Assembly: GCA_964526675.1 (NCBI GenBank)
Contig: CAZGLY010000002.1
Span: 71,176-135,175, forward strand
Origin: CAZADA01 sp964526675
Lineage (GTDB): Bacteria; Pseudomonadota; Alphaproteobacteria; Caulobacterales; Maricaulaceae
DNA: 64,000 nt
Direction: 5' to 3'
Both the position numbers and the translations under genes were made by a program. Within the stretch, counting starts at the first letter, position 1. The number at the start of each line of letters is the position of its first letter. Positions 52,850 to 62,314 of the stretch are shown in pieces. The notes beneath the pieces are model-generated. The model was not told the DNA's origin and searched no databases. It saw only the letters and a list, made by a program, of their open reading frames with translations.

Positions 52850-54118
52850 TCAGCCGCCGGCCTGCGCGGCGTGGGCTTCGGCATCCTCCATGACGCGCAG
52901 CAGATTGCCGCCCCAGATTTTCCCGACCTGCTCCGGTGTGTAGCCGCGCTCAAGCAATGCCTTGGTGACATTCAGGGTATCGGCCGCGTCACGCCACCCG
53001 GCGATGCCGCCGCCGCCCTGGAAGTCCGACGAGATACCGACATGGTCGATGCCCATAACGGACACCGCATAGTCCACATGGGCCACCAGATCCGACAGGT
53101 CGGCGCCGGGCCAGGTTTCGGCAATCTCGCCCAGCCCTTTGCGATAGGCCATGAGCGTTTCCGGCGTCGCGGTGCCGAACGCGCCGGGCCGGTCGAGACC
53201 AAGCTCGGCGCGCAGGCTGGTGATCGCCGCGCGTTTATCGTCGGGGACGGGCTTGAGATAGGAGTCAAAGGCGACGATCTGGACGACACCGCCATTCTTC
53301 CGGAACGCCAGAAGCTCTTCATCCGATAAATTTCTGGCGTGATCCAAAACGCCGTCGACGGACGAATGAGAGGCGATCACCGGTGCTTTCGAGCGGGCGA
53401 GAATTTCCAGCGTGGCGGCTTTGGATGCGTGCGACACATCGATCATGATGCCGAGTTCGTTGCACCGGTCCACGGTTGCGCGGCCCAGATCCGACAATCC
53501 GCCGTGCTTGTTTTGCGCGTCTCCCAAAGCCTCCCGGGGCTGGGCCGAATCCGACAGCTGATTATGTCCGTTGTGAACAAGGCCGAGATAGCGACCGCCC
53601 AGGCTGTAGAACGTATCGAGAAGGCCGAGATTTTCGCCCATCGGGTAGCCATTTTCGATTCCGATCAAGGCAACGCTTTTGCCCTCCTTATTGAGGCGGC
53701 GGATATCTGCCGCCGTCAGGGCGAGACCGATCCGGTCCGGATACAATTCGTCCGTCATGCGCCGAATGGCGGAGAAGCGGCGAAATGCCGTCTCCATGGC
53801 CTTGGCATACCGGCTCGGCGTCAGCTTGTCCTGCGGGCTGTAGACAACAAAGAACACGGCATCGAGCCCGCCCGCGGTCATACGCTCCAGGTCGACTTGG
53901 GATAAGGGCGCATCGGTGCTCGCCGGATCGAAACTCTCGGTCGCGAAATCGAGCGGGATATCGACATGGGTGTCGATGGTGATGGCCTCGGCGTGGATCG
54001 CCGCGATCTCCTCCGCCGTGTAGGAGGGCGCGTCATCGGCCGCAAGAGCACCGCAAAGGGGCAGCAGGGCAGCCAGGCTTGCGGAAATCATCAGGTTTCG
54101 GACCGGTATCAATGTCAT
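52850..54118 (-). CDS. Membrane (renal-type) dipeptidase, M19 family, exported
   Basis: 422 residues with a signal peptide (LMISASLAALLPLCGALAADD). Metal site residues: THVD (HxD), ENGYPM (Glu) and DVSHAS plus ASHSS (His). M19 enzymes cleave dipeptides with a dinuclear zinc site. A possible use is in the periplasm together with the divergent TonB receptor. Start ATG 54118 has only a weak GGGAGC; the frame is open up to 54526 without signal. The gene ends at 52850, then a terminator. Confidence 0.92.
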   Translation of the reverse strand: MTLIPVRNLMISASLAALLPLCGALAADDAPSYTAEEIAAIHAEAITIDTHVDIPLDFATESFDPASTDAPLSQVDLERMTAGGLDAVFFVVYSPQDKLTPSRYAKAMETAFRRFSAIRRMTDELYPDRIGLALTAADIRRLNKEGKSVALIGIENGYPMGENLGLLDTFYSLGGRYLGLVHNGHNQLSDSAQPREALGDAQNKHGGLSDLGRATVDRCNELGIMIDVSHASKAATLEILARSKAPVIASHSSVDGVLDHARNLSDEELLAFRKNGGVVQIVAFDSYLKPVPDDKRAAITSLRAELGLDRPGAFGTATPETLMAYRKGLGEIAETWPGADLSDLVAHVDYAVSVMGIDHVGISSDFQGGGGIAGWRDAADTLNVTKALLERGYTPEQVGKIWGGNLLRVMEDAEAHAAQAGG

Positions 54119-54664
54119 GGCGAAACGGTGCTCCCTATCGGTGGTGTCCCAATGCTGCGTGACGATCGATGATGTCGAGCCTAGCCCCTTGTCCGGACTG
54201 GTGTAAATCACGGGCGCGGCAGGAAAGTCCAATCTGCATGCTCCTTGAGCAATAGAATGCTCAAAACGGTGCCGGTCGGTGAAACCATCCTGCACGGTTT
54301 CAGGCCATTGGTGCAAAAACAGCACAGAACTCCTGGCAGGCATGATGCCGAATTTCTGGCGCATACAGGCACGGAAGATCTCAGGCGCCCGCTTCATATG
54401 CCTGGGCCTTAAGCAATACGGGCTTGGCGTGCGCGCAAACCGTAAGCGTCTCATGAGTGCCAGCCTCCGATGAGGCGTAGTCTGATAAAAATTCGATCCT
54501 CTTCTCAGCCCGCTTCGTTCCGACACACTGACCAGGACGCGTTGCCTTCAGGTGGGGGCAGGCGCACCGGATACGGCGTGTCCTTTCAGGGGAGCCGGCC
54601 GGTCGTGAGCGGCCCACGATCAGGACCGCGCAGGACCAACAGACAGAAGAGGTGGGGTTCTACG
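54119..54664. other. 546-base divergent region with a palindrome
   Basis: No gene supported. A 20-base inverted repeat, TTGAGCA-N6-TGCTCAA (54245-54264), lies 127 bases upstream of the dipeptidase start and may be an operator. The receptor site AGAGGTGGGG is at the end. Composition is slightly lower in GC than the coding neighbours. Confidence 0.5.
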
Positions 54665-57280
54665 ATGATGATGAGAAAGACACTGCTTGGAGCGGCGGCC
54701 TTCACCGCGCTGCTTGCCCATCAGGCAAGTATGCAGGGTGCCTGGGCTCAGGAGGGCGCCGAAGCCGTACCAACGGCGGCGTCCGATGAGGACACTATTT
54801 TCGTCACCGGAACCCGGCAGCCGGGCCGGACCGTCGAGGATTCACCCGTGCCGATCGATGTCTTCGATGCCAGCGCGGTCGAGGATGTGTCGTTTACGGA
54901 TCTGAACAATGTGCTCCAGACGCTGGTGCCGTCCTATCAGGTCAGCCGCCAGCCGATCAGCGATGGCGGGACCTTCGTTCGCCCGGCCCAGTTGCGCGGT
55001 CTGCCCACGGACAAGACGCTGGTTCTAGTCAACTCCAAGCGCCGGCATCGCGCGGCCCTTGTCCAGATTGGCGGATCCGGGACACAAGGTCCTGATATTG
55101 CGACCATTCCGGCTGTGGCCCTCAAAAGCATCGAAGTGCTGCGCGACGGGGCGGCGGCGCAATATGGGTCCGACGCCATCGCGGGCGTGATCAACTTCAA
55201 TCTCAAGGATGCGACGGACGGCTTCACGATCACCACGCAATTCGGCCAATACTATGAAGGCGACGGCCTCGATGTGACCATCTCGGCCAATGCCGGGTTG
55301 CCCATCGGGGATTCCGGCTTCTTCAATATCTCGGCGGAGTATTATGAAGCGGAGTCGACGGTCCGGGCCGAGCAGTATTGCGAGCCATGGTTCTGCGTCG
55401 AGGACTTCGCTGCCGACCCGGCGAACAGCGTGTACGCGGCGGCCGTTCCGCGCGCCAGCTTCGGTAATGAAGATGTGGTTCAGCCCTGGGGACAGCCGGA
55501 GCAGGAAGCATTCCGGTCCTTCGTGAATATGGGCTACACCTTCTCGGATCTGGCCGAAGTCTATGCATTCGGCAATTACTCGTTCAGCACGTCGAATGGC
55601 AGCTTCTTCTACCGCTATCCGGGCAACGGGACCATCGAGGATCTGCGGGAGCCGGACGGCTCGATCTACAGCCCGTTGGAAATCTTTCCGGGCGGCTTTA
55701 CCCCGCGCTTTTTCGGCGATGTCTACGATTACTCGGCCGTCGGCGGTTTGCGCGGTGAGTTCGATTTCGGCCTGACCTACGATGTGTCCGGCCGCTTCGG
55801 CGTCAGTGAAATTCAGTATACGCTGAAAAATACCATCAATCCCTCGCTCGGCCCGGCAACGCCGACCAGCTTCCGGCCCGGCGATCTCGTCAATGAGGAG
55901 CTGCAATTCCAGGCCGATTTCGGCATGCCGTTCGAGGTGGGGCTCGCCGCGCCGCTCTTTTTCGCCTTCGGTGCGAGCTATCTGGATGAGAGCTATGAAG
56001 TCCAGCAGGGTGCCGAGTCCTCCTATATCGCCGGCCCCTACGGTCTGCCGGATCCCTGGGATCTGTGTAATGACGATGGCACGCCGACCATGGCCGGTGC
56101 GGGGGTTGCCGATCTGAACTGTGCGGATCCGGGTGATCCGGTCTATCAGGTGGTGGGTGTCGGTTCGAACGGCTTTCCGGGCTATTCTCCTGCGTTCTCG
56201 GACACCTACGAGCGGGACAGTTACGCCTTCTACGCCGATGTCAGTGCCGATGTGACCGACAAGCTCTTCCTGCAAGCGGCTCTGCGCTATGAGGATTATT
56301 CGGACTTCGACGATACGGTCCTCATCTACAAGGTGGCCGGCCGCTACGAGATCCTGGATCAACTGGCGGTGCGGGCGTCTTTCGGGACCGGTTTCCGGGC
56401 GCCGACACCGGGCCAGCAGGGCACGACCAATGTGTCGACCCGGCTACCCAATGGCTTCCCCGTGGCAACCGGATTGTTCCCGGCCACGAGCACGGTGGCG
56501 CAGGCTCTGGGTGCGGAAGATCTCGTACCCGAGGAGTCGACCAACTACACGGTCGGTCTGACCGGATCCTTCGCCGGCTTTACCGCGACCCTCGACTTCT
56601 ACCAGATCGATCTTACCGACCGGATCAATGCGATTTCGACCATTACGGTGGTGGATGATTGCGATCCGGCGACGCCTGAACTCGATGCAGGCTGTCTGGG
56701 CTTCCGGGGTAATCTGATCGATGCGGGCGTCAGCGGTGCGGAGTCGATTGGCGGGGTGTTCTACTTCACCAATGCCTTCGATACGACAACGCGCGGTATG
56801 GATCTGGTCGTGACGTACAGCACCGATTGGGATAGCTGGGGCAGCACCGATTTCACGGCGTCGGTGAACTACAACGAGACCGAGTTCGACGGCAATGTGA
56901 CGGATCTGTTCAACGCTGAAGACCAGTTCGACTTTGAGAACGGTCTGCCCAACTGGCGCGGCGTGTTCACCGCCAAGCATACCCTGAATGATCTGTCGCT
57001 TCTGGCCCGGCTGAACTATTTCGGCAGCTATGAGAATTCCAATGGCGGCGGAACGGTTACCCAGATTCAGGAGTTTTCGCCTGAAGTCTTCGTCGATCTG
57101 GAGGCTGCGTACCGGGTGAATGAGACCTATCAGATCGCCGCCGGTGTGCGAAACCTGTTCGACAATTATCCGGACGAAGGTGAGATCGGCGAGACCTGCT
57201 GCGGGCGAATCTATCGCTCGGACTCGGTCGTCGATTGGCAGGGAGGCTTCTACTACGTCAAGGCCACTGCAACCTTCTAA
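54665..57280 (+). CDS. TonB-dependent receptor
   Basis: 871 residues. Signal peptide to about residue 29 (MQGAWAQ). The TonB box region DTIFVTGTRQPG starts the plug, then NNVLQTLVPSYQVSRQP, RPAQLRGLPTDKTLVLVN, KSIEVLRDGAAAQYGSDAIAGVINFNL. A large barrel follows, ending in YYVKATATF. It imports an unknown nutrient; the divergent dipeptidase suggests peptide-like substrates. ATG 54665 follows AGAGGTGGGG; upstream extension to 54470 lacks signal features. Confidence 0.93.
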   Translation: MMMRKTLLGAAAFTALLAHQASMQGAWAQEGAEAVPTAASDEDTIFVTGTRQPGRTVEDSPVPIDVFDASAVEDVSFTDLNNVLQTLVPSYQVSRQPISDGGTFVRPAQLRGLPTDKTLVLVNSKRRHRAALVQIGGSGTQGPDIATIPAVALKSIEVLRDGAAAQYGSDAIAGVINFNLKDATDGFTITTQFGQYYEGDGLDVTISANAGLPIGDSGFFNISAEYYEAESTVRAEQYCEPWFCVEDFAADPANSVYAAAVPRASFGNEDVVQPWGQPEQEAFRSFVNMGYTFSDLAEVYAFGNYSFSTSNGSFFYRYPGNGTIEDLREPDGSIYSPLEIFPGGFTPRFFGDVYDYSAVGGLRGEFDFGLTYDVSGRFGVSEIQYTLKNTINPSLGPATPTSFRPGDLVNEELQFQADFGMPFEVGLAAPLFFAFGASYLDESYEVQQGAESSYIAGPYGLPDPWDLCNDDGTPTMAGAGVADLNCADPGDPVYQVVGVGSNGFPGYSPAFSDTYERDSYAFYADVSADVTDKLFLQAALRYEDYSDFDDTVLIYKVAGRYEILDQLAVRASFGTGFRAPTPGQQGTTNVSTRLPNGFPVATGLFPATSTVAQALGAEDLVPEESTNYTVGLTGSFAGFTATLDFYQIDLTDRINAISTITVVDDCDPATPELDAGCLGFRGNLIDAGVSGAESIGGVFYFTNAFDTTTRGMDLVVTYSTDWDSWGSTDFTASVNYNETEFDGNVTDLFNAEDQFDFENGLPNWRGVFTAKHTLNDLSLLARLNYFGSYENSNGGGTVTQIQEFSPEVFVDLEAAYRVNETYQIAAGVRNLFDNYPDEGEIGETCCGRIYRSDSVVDWQGGFYYVKATATF

Positions 57281-57288
57281 GTCATGAT

Positions 57289-57322
57289 CCGGGGGCGGTT
57301 ATACCGCCCCCGGCCCTTTTTT
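57289..57322 (+). terminator. Rho-independent terminator after the TonB receptor
   Basis: 10-bp GC-rich perfect stem (57289-57298 with 57304-57313) and a T-run (57317-57322), 8 bases after the stop. Confidence 0.92.
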
Positions 57323-57430
57323 GTGCGAGAAGGCTTGGCAGGGACAAATCGTGCGGACCATGAGTGTGCATTCGATCGGCGGCACCTGGTCCGAGGATTG
57401 GCCGTTAAGAGGCGGGCTGACACTTTGACC

Positions 57431-58375
57431 ATGGATTGGCTGAGTACGGATTGGATGGCCTTGATCGAGGCCAATTATCTGTTTGTCCTGTCGCTTATGG
57501 CGGCGGGACTCTTGGCCGGATTCCTCGCCGGAATGTTCGGGATCGGCGGCGGCTTCGTCGTTGTGCCCGCCCTCTTTGGCGTCCTGACGATCCTTGGCGG
57601 CGACGTGGAAACCCGTGCTCATGTGGCGATCGGGACATCCTTGGCCACGATCATTGTCACGTCTCTGCGCTCGGTTCATGCCCACGCCAAGCGCGATGCG
57701 GTCGATTTCAGTCTACTGAGAATGTGGGCGCCGTGGATTGTCGGCGGCGTTATTATCGGCCTCTTTCTGGCCTCTGCCATCAATGGCTTGACGTTGGGGC
57801 TCGTGTTCTCGATCGGCGTGTTCTTCCTGGCATTGCATATGATGTTCGGCCCGTCATCCGGGTCGCCGCTGGGCCGGGAAATGCCGCAGCATGTGATCAT
57901 GGCGGCATGTGCCGTCTTTATCGGGTTCTCGTCATCGCTTCTCGGCATCGGCGGTGGCACGCTGTCGGTCCTGGTCATGACGATGCTGGGGCGGACGATT
58001 CATCAGGCGGTGGCGACTTCGGCCGGTGTCGGATTCATCATCGCCGTACCCGGAGCGATTGGCTTTGCGATCATGGGGTGGGACAATCCGGATCTGCCGC
58101 TTGGGTCCTTGGGATACATCAATGTCCTGGGGCTCGTTGCGATATCGGCCATGACAATGATCACGGCTCCCTGGGGGGCCGCTGCGGCGCACAGCCTCAA
58201 TGGGGTCGTGCTGCGCCGGGTCTTCGCCGGCTATTTGATGGTCACCTCGGCGATCATGTTCTTCGAAAGTTGGTACGCATCCCAAGAGATGGCACGGGAG
58301 GCGCAGACGGCTTGGATCATTCGTGACGGCCATGAGCCAACGGATTGTCCCTGTCGGATCGAGGGGGCGGTGTAA
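57431..58375 (+). CDS. Sulfite exporter TauE/SafE family permease
   Basis: 314 residues, about eight helices. The two repeats AGFLAGMFGIGGGFVVVPAL and IGFSSSLLGIGGGTLSVLVM are the TauE/SafE signature (GxxxGxGGG). Members move sulfite, sulfoacetate or other organic anions; the substrate here is not known. ATG 57431 starts MDWLSTDW; the upstream frame overlaps the terminator. The aminotransferase gene follows 57 bases later. Confidence 0.9.
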   Translation: MDWLSTDWMALIEANYLFVLSLMAAGLLAGFLAGMFGIGGGFVVVPALFGVLTILGGDVETRAHVAIGTSLATIIVTSLRSVHAHAKRDAVDFSLLRMWAPWIVGGVIIGLFLASAINGLTLGLVFSIGVFFLALHMMFGPSSGSPLGREMPQHVIMAACAVFIGFSSSLLGIGGGTLSVLVMTMLGRTIHQAVATSAGVGFIIAVPGAIGFAIMGWDNPDLPLGSLGYINVLGLVAISAMTMITAPWGAAAAHSLNGVVLRRVFAGYLMVTSAIMFFESWYASQEMAREAQTAWIIRDGHEPTDCPCRIEGAV

Positions 58376-58432
58376 CGCCTACGGAAGGAAGAGGGGCCGG
58401 CGGTTCGGCCCCGGGAAACAAGGGAGTTCCTG

Positions 58433-59572
58433 ATGAAGCTCAATTTGAACCGTCGTCATCTTATGCAAGGCATGGCCGGAGCGGCTGTGCTGGCCAATGC
58501 CGGACTGGCGACAAGCGCGCGGGCAGCGACACCGTCGGCGCCGTCCGTGGCATCGGTTGCATCGAAATTCGGTCCCGCGGAGGGCGTTGCGCTCCTGTCG
58601 CGGAATGAAAATCCCTATGGTCCGGCGCCATCGGCGCGGCAGGCCCTGGCCGATACGGCCTCCAAGGGCTGCTATTACGCGGACAGTTCCTACCTGATCG
58701 AGATGATCGCCGAACGCAACGGCGTCACGGCGGACCATGTGGCACTGGGAACCGGATCGGGCGAGGTTTTGTGCGCCATAGCTCAAAACTGGACCAAGGG
58801 CGGCAAGAACATTCTCGGTGCGGATCTGTTCTGGGATACCACGGCGAAATATGCCGAGGCGCAGGGGGCCAAGATCATCCGGGCGCCCATGGGCCCTAAT
58901 CTATCGGTCGATCTTGAAGCGATGAAGGCCGCCTTCGATGACACGATCGGCCTTGTGCATGTCACCAATCCGAACAATCCGACGGGCCAGCTTCTCGATC
59001 CGGCCGCGTTGCGCAGCTTCTGCCTGGCCATGGAATCCAAGGCGCCGGTTCTCGTAGATGAAGCCTATAACGAGTTGACCGACGATCCGGATGCCAACAC
59101 CATGATGGACTTGGTGCGTGATGGGAAGAATGTCATCATTGCCCGGACATTCTCGAAGATTTACGGCATGGCGGGCGTACGCGTCGGCTACAGCATCGCG
59201 CCGCCCGAGTTGACCGCGGTCATCCGCCAAAATGTCATGTCCTGGATGGGGGTGCCGCAGCTTGCGGCGGCCATGGCGTCCTATAATGATCATGACTTCC
59301 TAGCCTATTCGAAGGCGAAGGTGGTCGAGGCCCGGGAGATGGTCCTTGCGCAGACCAAAAGCCTGGGTCTCACCGCGCTGCCGTCGGCGACCAATTTCGT
59401 CTATGTTGATGTTGCGGAAGATGCTGAGCAGGTGCGGCAGAAAATGGCCGATAAGGGGGTAATGATCCGCGGTATCTATCAGGATTATACGACCTGGTCG
59501 CGGGTGAGCATGGGCTACATCGAAGATGTGGAGCGCTATGTGGCGGTGCTGCCGGAGGTGCTGGGCCGCTGA
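58433..59572 (+). CDS. Exported class I/II aminotransferase with Tat-like signal
   Basis: 379 residues. The N-terminus NRRHLMQGMAGAAVLANAGLATSARAA is a Tat-type signal (RRxLM, hydrophobic run, AxA). The body is the fold-type I PLP fold, HisC-like: SRNENPYGPAPSA, NPNNPTGQLL, DEAYNEL and the PLP Lys in RTFSKIYGMAGVRVGY. Such enzymes are normally cytosolic, so export is the notable point. ATG 58433 follows AAGGGAG. The substrate is unknown; a terminator follows. Confidence 0.9.
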   Translation: MKLNLNRRHLMQGMAGAAVLANAGLATSARAATPSAPSVASVASKFGPAEGVALLSRNENPYGPAPSARQALADTASKGCYYADSSYLIEMIAERNGVTADHVALGTGSGEVLCAIAQNWTKGGKNILGADLFWDTTAKYAEAQGAKIIRAPMGPNLSVDLEAMKAAFDDTIGLVHVTNPNNPTGQLLDPAALRSFCLAMESKAPVLVDEAYNELTDDPDANTMMDLVRDGKNVIIARTFSKIYGMAGVRVGYSIAPPELTAVIRQNVMSWMGVPQLAAAMASYNDHDFLAYSKAKVVEAREMVLAQTKSLGLTALPSATNFVYVDVAEDAEQVRQKMADKGVMIRGIYQDYTTWSRVSMGYIEDVERYVAVLPEVLGR

Positions 59573-59876
59573 TCAGGCGGCGGCCGAATGCCTTATCGTC
59601 TGACAGGGGGCGGTCCTGAGCGGCCGCCCTTTTTTCGTTCGGTCCACCGAAGGAGATCAGCCCGCCTGTGCTGCGCACATGAATGAAGCGCATTATGCGT
59701 GAGCGCAACGAGACCGAGCCGCACAAGGAAACACGGGACCGCAAGCAGCCTTGAGCGCAGTTCGCGTGGGCATTTGCCCCGCAGGGCCAAGCGGACCGGA
59801 CGCAGACAAAACGCAGCCTTGAGCGCGCTTCATGTGAGCACGGGCGACGCCCGCGCGGAGCGGAAGCAAACGAAAA
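59573..59876. other. 304-base region with terminator and short direct repeats
   Basis: No gene. After the terminator (59608-59635) come GC-rich direct repeats; the 14-base unit GCAGCCTTGAGCGC occurs at 59745-59758 and 59813-59826, 68 bases apart, with degenerate flanks. This is downstream of the tRNA gene on its strand. Confidence 0.5.
59608..59635 (+). terminator. Terminator of the aminotransferase gene
   Basis: GGGCGG (59608-59613) pairs with CCGCCC (59624-59629), loop of 10, followed by TTTTTT. Confidence 0.75.
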
Positions 59877-59952
<76 letters not shown>

Positions 59953-60131
59953 TTCCAGGCGATGCCTGTCTCCTCAAAGATCAGGCAATCCGGTCGGTTT
60001 GAGCGGATAGCGGGCGCTTTCAACAGCCCGCAGTCCGTCAAGGTTGGGATCGATCCGATGACCAGGAGCGGCACCTTAAGGAGGCGCCGCGGGCCCCGCA
60101 ACAAAAAAGACGCGGGTCCGCCGAGGGGCGG

Positions 60132-60710
60132 TTACCGGTCATCATCGTCGTCATCGGACTCGACGATCTTACCCAGATCGTCGCCGTCATCATCGTCGTC
60201 ATCGATCACGCCGACATCCGTGTCGTCATCATCAATCAGCGTCATCCCGTCGGTTTCGTCTTCCGTGTCGTCATCGTCGTCATCGCCGAGATCCGGGATG
60301 ACGTCCTCGGTCACCGGGGCGACGGTCTTCTTGCGCTTCTTCTTTTTCTTTTTCTTGGGCCCGGCCTTGGCGTCGTCCTCGTCGTCGTCTTCGTCGTCGA
60401 CGTCTGTGTCATCATCCGCGTCGTCGTCGTCGAGATCCTCATCCTCGTCATCGACCTCCTCATCGTCGATGTCCTCGTCTTCCGGCGTTTCCTCCTCCTC
60501 GGCCTTGGCCTTCTTGCCCTTGCGCGCGGGCTTGTCGGCAACCGCCTCGGCGGCCGCTTTGGCGCTGCGCTGGCGTTTGGGTTTGGCGAAGGCTTCCAGC
60601 TCGAAGGTCGTATGACATTTCGGGCATTCGATCGGACGCTTGTCGAGATCGTAGAATTTCGCGCCGCACGACAGGCAGACGCGCTTGGTTCCAAGATCGG
60701 CTTTAGGCAC
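60132..60710 (-). CDS. TIGR02300-family acidic zinc-ribbon protein
   Basis: 192 residues. The N-terminus KADLGTKRVCLSCGAKFYDLDKRPIECPKC (Cys 12, 15, 29, 32) is the FYDLN zinc ribbon of the TIGR02300 family, which I know from alphaproteobacteria. The rest is a Lys/Glu/Asp tail with long Asp runs, a low-complexity disordered region. Start is GTG 60710 with AAGGG upstream; the frame is open to 60812. It diverges from aroA, its usual neighbour. Function unknown. Confidence 0.9.
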   Translation of the reverse strand: MPKADLGTKRVCLSCGAKFYDLDKRPIECPKCHTTFELEAFAKPKRQRSAKAAAEAVADKPARKGKKAKAEEEETPEDEDIDDEEVDDEDEDLDDDDADDDTDVDDEDDDEDDAKAGPKKKKKKKRKKTVAPVTEDVIPDLGDDDDDDTEDETDGMTLIDDDDTDVGVIDDDDDDGDDLGKIVESDDDDDDR

Positions 60711-60922
60711 GGCGCTGATTTCCCTTGCTGCGCAGGCCGGGCTGGGCGGTGTGCGGCGCGGAGGACCGCGGGTCCGGCGTCCAGCCCCGGAAAGAGGGCG
60801 CCCAATTGCCATGATCGGCCGATACTGTCAAAGAGTATCGCGAGCGCCAGAACCTGACTTTAGTCAGCGATTCCCCCATGCAGGCCATCGGGCCGGTTCG
60901 GTCAGGCCGGAAAGGGTTCCCC

Positions 60923-62314
60923 GTGTCATCCATTTCAGCATCCCTCTCAGCATCGCCGGACGCCGCCCGTCCCGCCGATATCCTCAAGGCCGCGCCATCG
61001 GGCGCGCTAGCCGGCCGGTGCCGGCTGCCGGGCGACAAGTCGATCTCCCACCGCGCCCTGATTTTCGGCGCCCTGGCCGCCGGCGAGACCGAGATCACAG
61101 GACTCTTGGAGGGCGAGGACGTCATCGGCACGGCCCGCGCGCTGGAGGCCCTGGGTGCGGGCGTCGTGCGCACCGGGCCGGGGGCCTGGCGGATCGCGGG
61201 GTGCGGTGTGCAGGGGCTTCGGGCGCCCGGGGACGTGCTTGATTTCGGCAATTCGGGCACCGGGGTGCGCCTGATGATGGGCGTGCTGGCCGGTCATCCG
61301 TTCACGGCACTCCTCACCGGGGATGCCTCGCTGCGCGCCCGGCCGATGGGCCGCGTGACGGCGCCGCTCATCGAGATGGGGGCGCAGGCGGCGTTTGCGG
61401 ACGGCGGGCGTCTGCCGGGCACGATCACCGGCGGCGATCCGTTGCGTCCGATCCGATACGAGGTCCCCGTGCCGAGCGCGCAGGTCAAGTCGGCCGTTCT
61501 TCTGGCCGGTCTTCATGCGCCCGGCGAGACGACGGTGATCGAGGCCGTGGCGACCCGCGACCACACCGAGCGGATGCTGGCCCGTCTGGGCGCGCGGCTG
61601 ACGGTTGAGACGGCCGGCAACGGCGCATGCGTGATCACCCTTCAAGGTCAGCCGGAACTGGCGCCGGTACCGATCCAGGTGCCCGGCGATCCAAGCTCCG
61701 CCGCGTTCCCTCTGGTCGCGACGCTGATCCGTCCCGGCGGCCGGGCGGTGCTTGAGAATGTGATGATGAACCCGCACCGCACCGGGCTGATCGTCAGTCT
61801 GCGGGAGATGGGCGCCGAGATCCGGGCCGAGGCCGCGCGCGAGAGTGGCGGCGAACCCGTGGCCGATCTGGCCGTCGCGCTCGATCGCGCGCTTCAGGGC
61901 ATCGAGGTGCCGCCGGAGCGGGCGCCGTCGATGATCGATGAATATCCGGCCCTTGCCGTTGCGGCGGCCTTCGCGGAGGGACGCACGGTCATGCATGGCC
62001 TTGGCGAATTACGGGTCAAGGAATCCGACCGGCTGGCCGTCATGGCGACGGGGCTGACGGCGTGCGGTGTCACGGTGGAGGAGGGGCCGGACTGGCTCGC
62101 GGTCGAGGGCCGGGGACCGGGCGGCGTGACGGGCGGCGCGACGATCGATGCGCATGGGGATCATCGCATCGCCATGGCGTTTCTGACACTGGGGCTGGGG
62201 GCCCGGGAGCCGGTGACCGTGACCGGCGCCAGCACCATCGCGACCAGCTTTCCCGATTTCGTTCCGCTGATGACCGGCCTGGGCGCGATGATCGAACCTC
62301 TGGAGGCGCTGTGA
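60923..62314 (+). CDS. aroA: 3-phosphoshikimate 1-carboxyvinyltransferase (EPSP synthase)
   Basis: 463 residues. LPGDKSISHRALI, DFGNSGTGVRLMMG, LRARPMGRV, EYPALAVAAA and ESDRL are the EPSP synthase motifs. It adds enolpyruvate from PEP to shikimate-3-phosphate in aromatic biosynthesis. GTG 60923 is preferred because GGAAAGGG is before it; ATG 60878 has no site. NSGTGVR resembles the class II (less glyphosate-sensitive) type, but class is not proven. Stop overlaps the cmk start by one base (TGATG). Confidence 0.95.
   Translation: MSSISASLSASPDAARPADILKAAPSGALAGRCRLPGDKSISHRALIFGALAAGETEITGLLEGEDVIGTARALEALGAGVVRTGPGAWRIAGCGVQGLRAPGDVLDFGNSGTGVRLMMGVLAGHPFTALLTGDASLRARPMGRVTAPLIEMGAQAAFADGGRLPGTITGGDPLRPIRYEVPVPSAQVKSAVLLAGLHAPGETTVIEAVATRDHTERMLARLGARLTVETAGNGACVITLQGQPELAPVPIQVPGDPSSAAFPLVATLIRPGGRAVLENVMMNPHRTGLIVSLREMGAEIRAEAARESGGEPVADLAVALDRALQGIEVPPERAPSMIDEYPALAVAAAFAEGRTVMHGLGELRVKESDRLAVMATGLTACGVTVEEGPDWLAVEGRGPGGVTGGATIDAHGDHRIAMAFLTLGLGAREPVTVTGASTIATSFPDFVPLMTGLGAMIEPLEAL

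Noticed and set aside
59595..59607. ATCGTCTGACAGG, similar to the island operator
   Set aside because: Three mismatches and it lies between a stop codon and its terminator, not upstream of a gene.
59962..60615. Serine-rich + strand frame
   Set aside because: It is the complement of the Asp-rich tail of the TIGR02300 gene (GAC/GAT read backward gives Ser codons).
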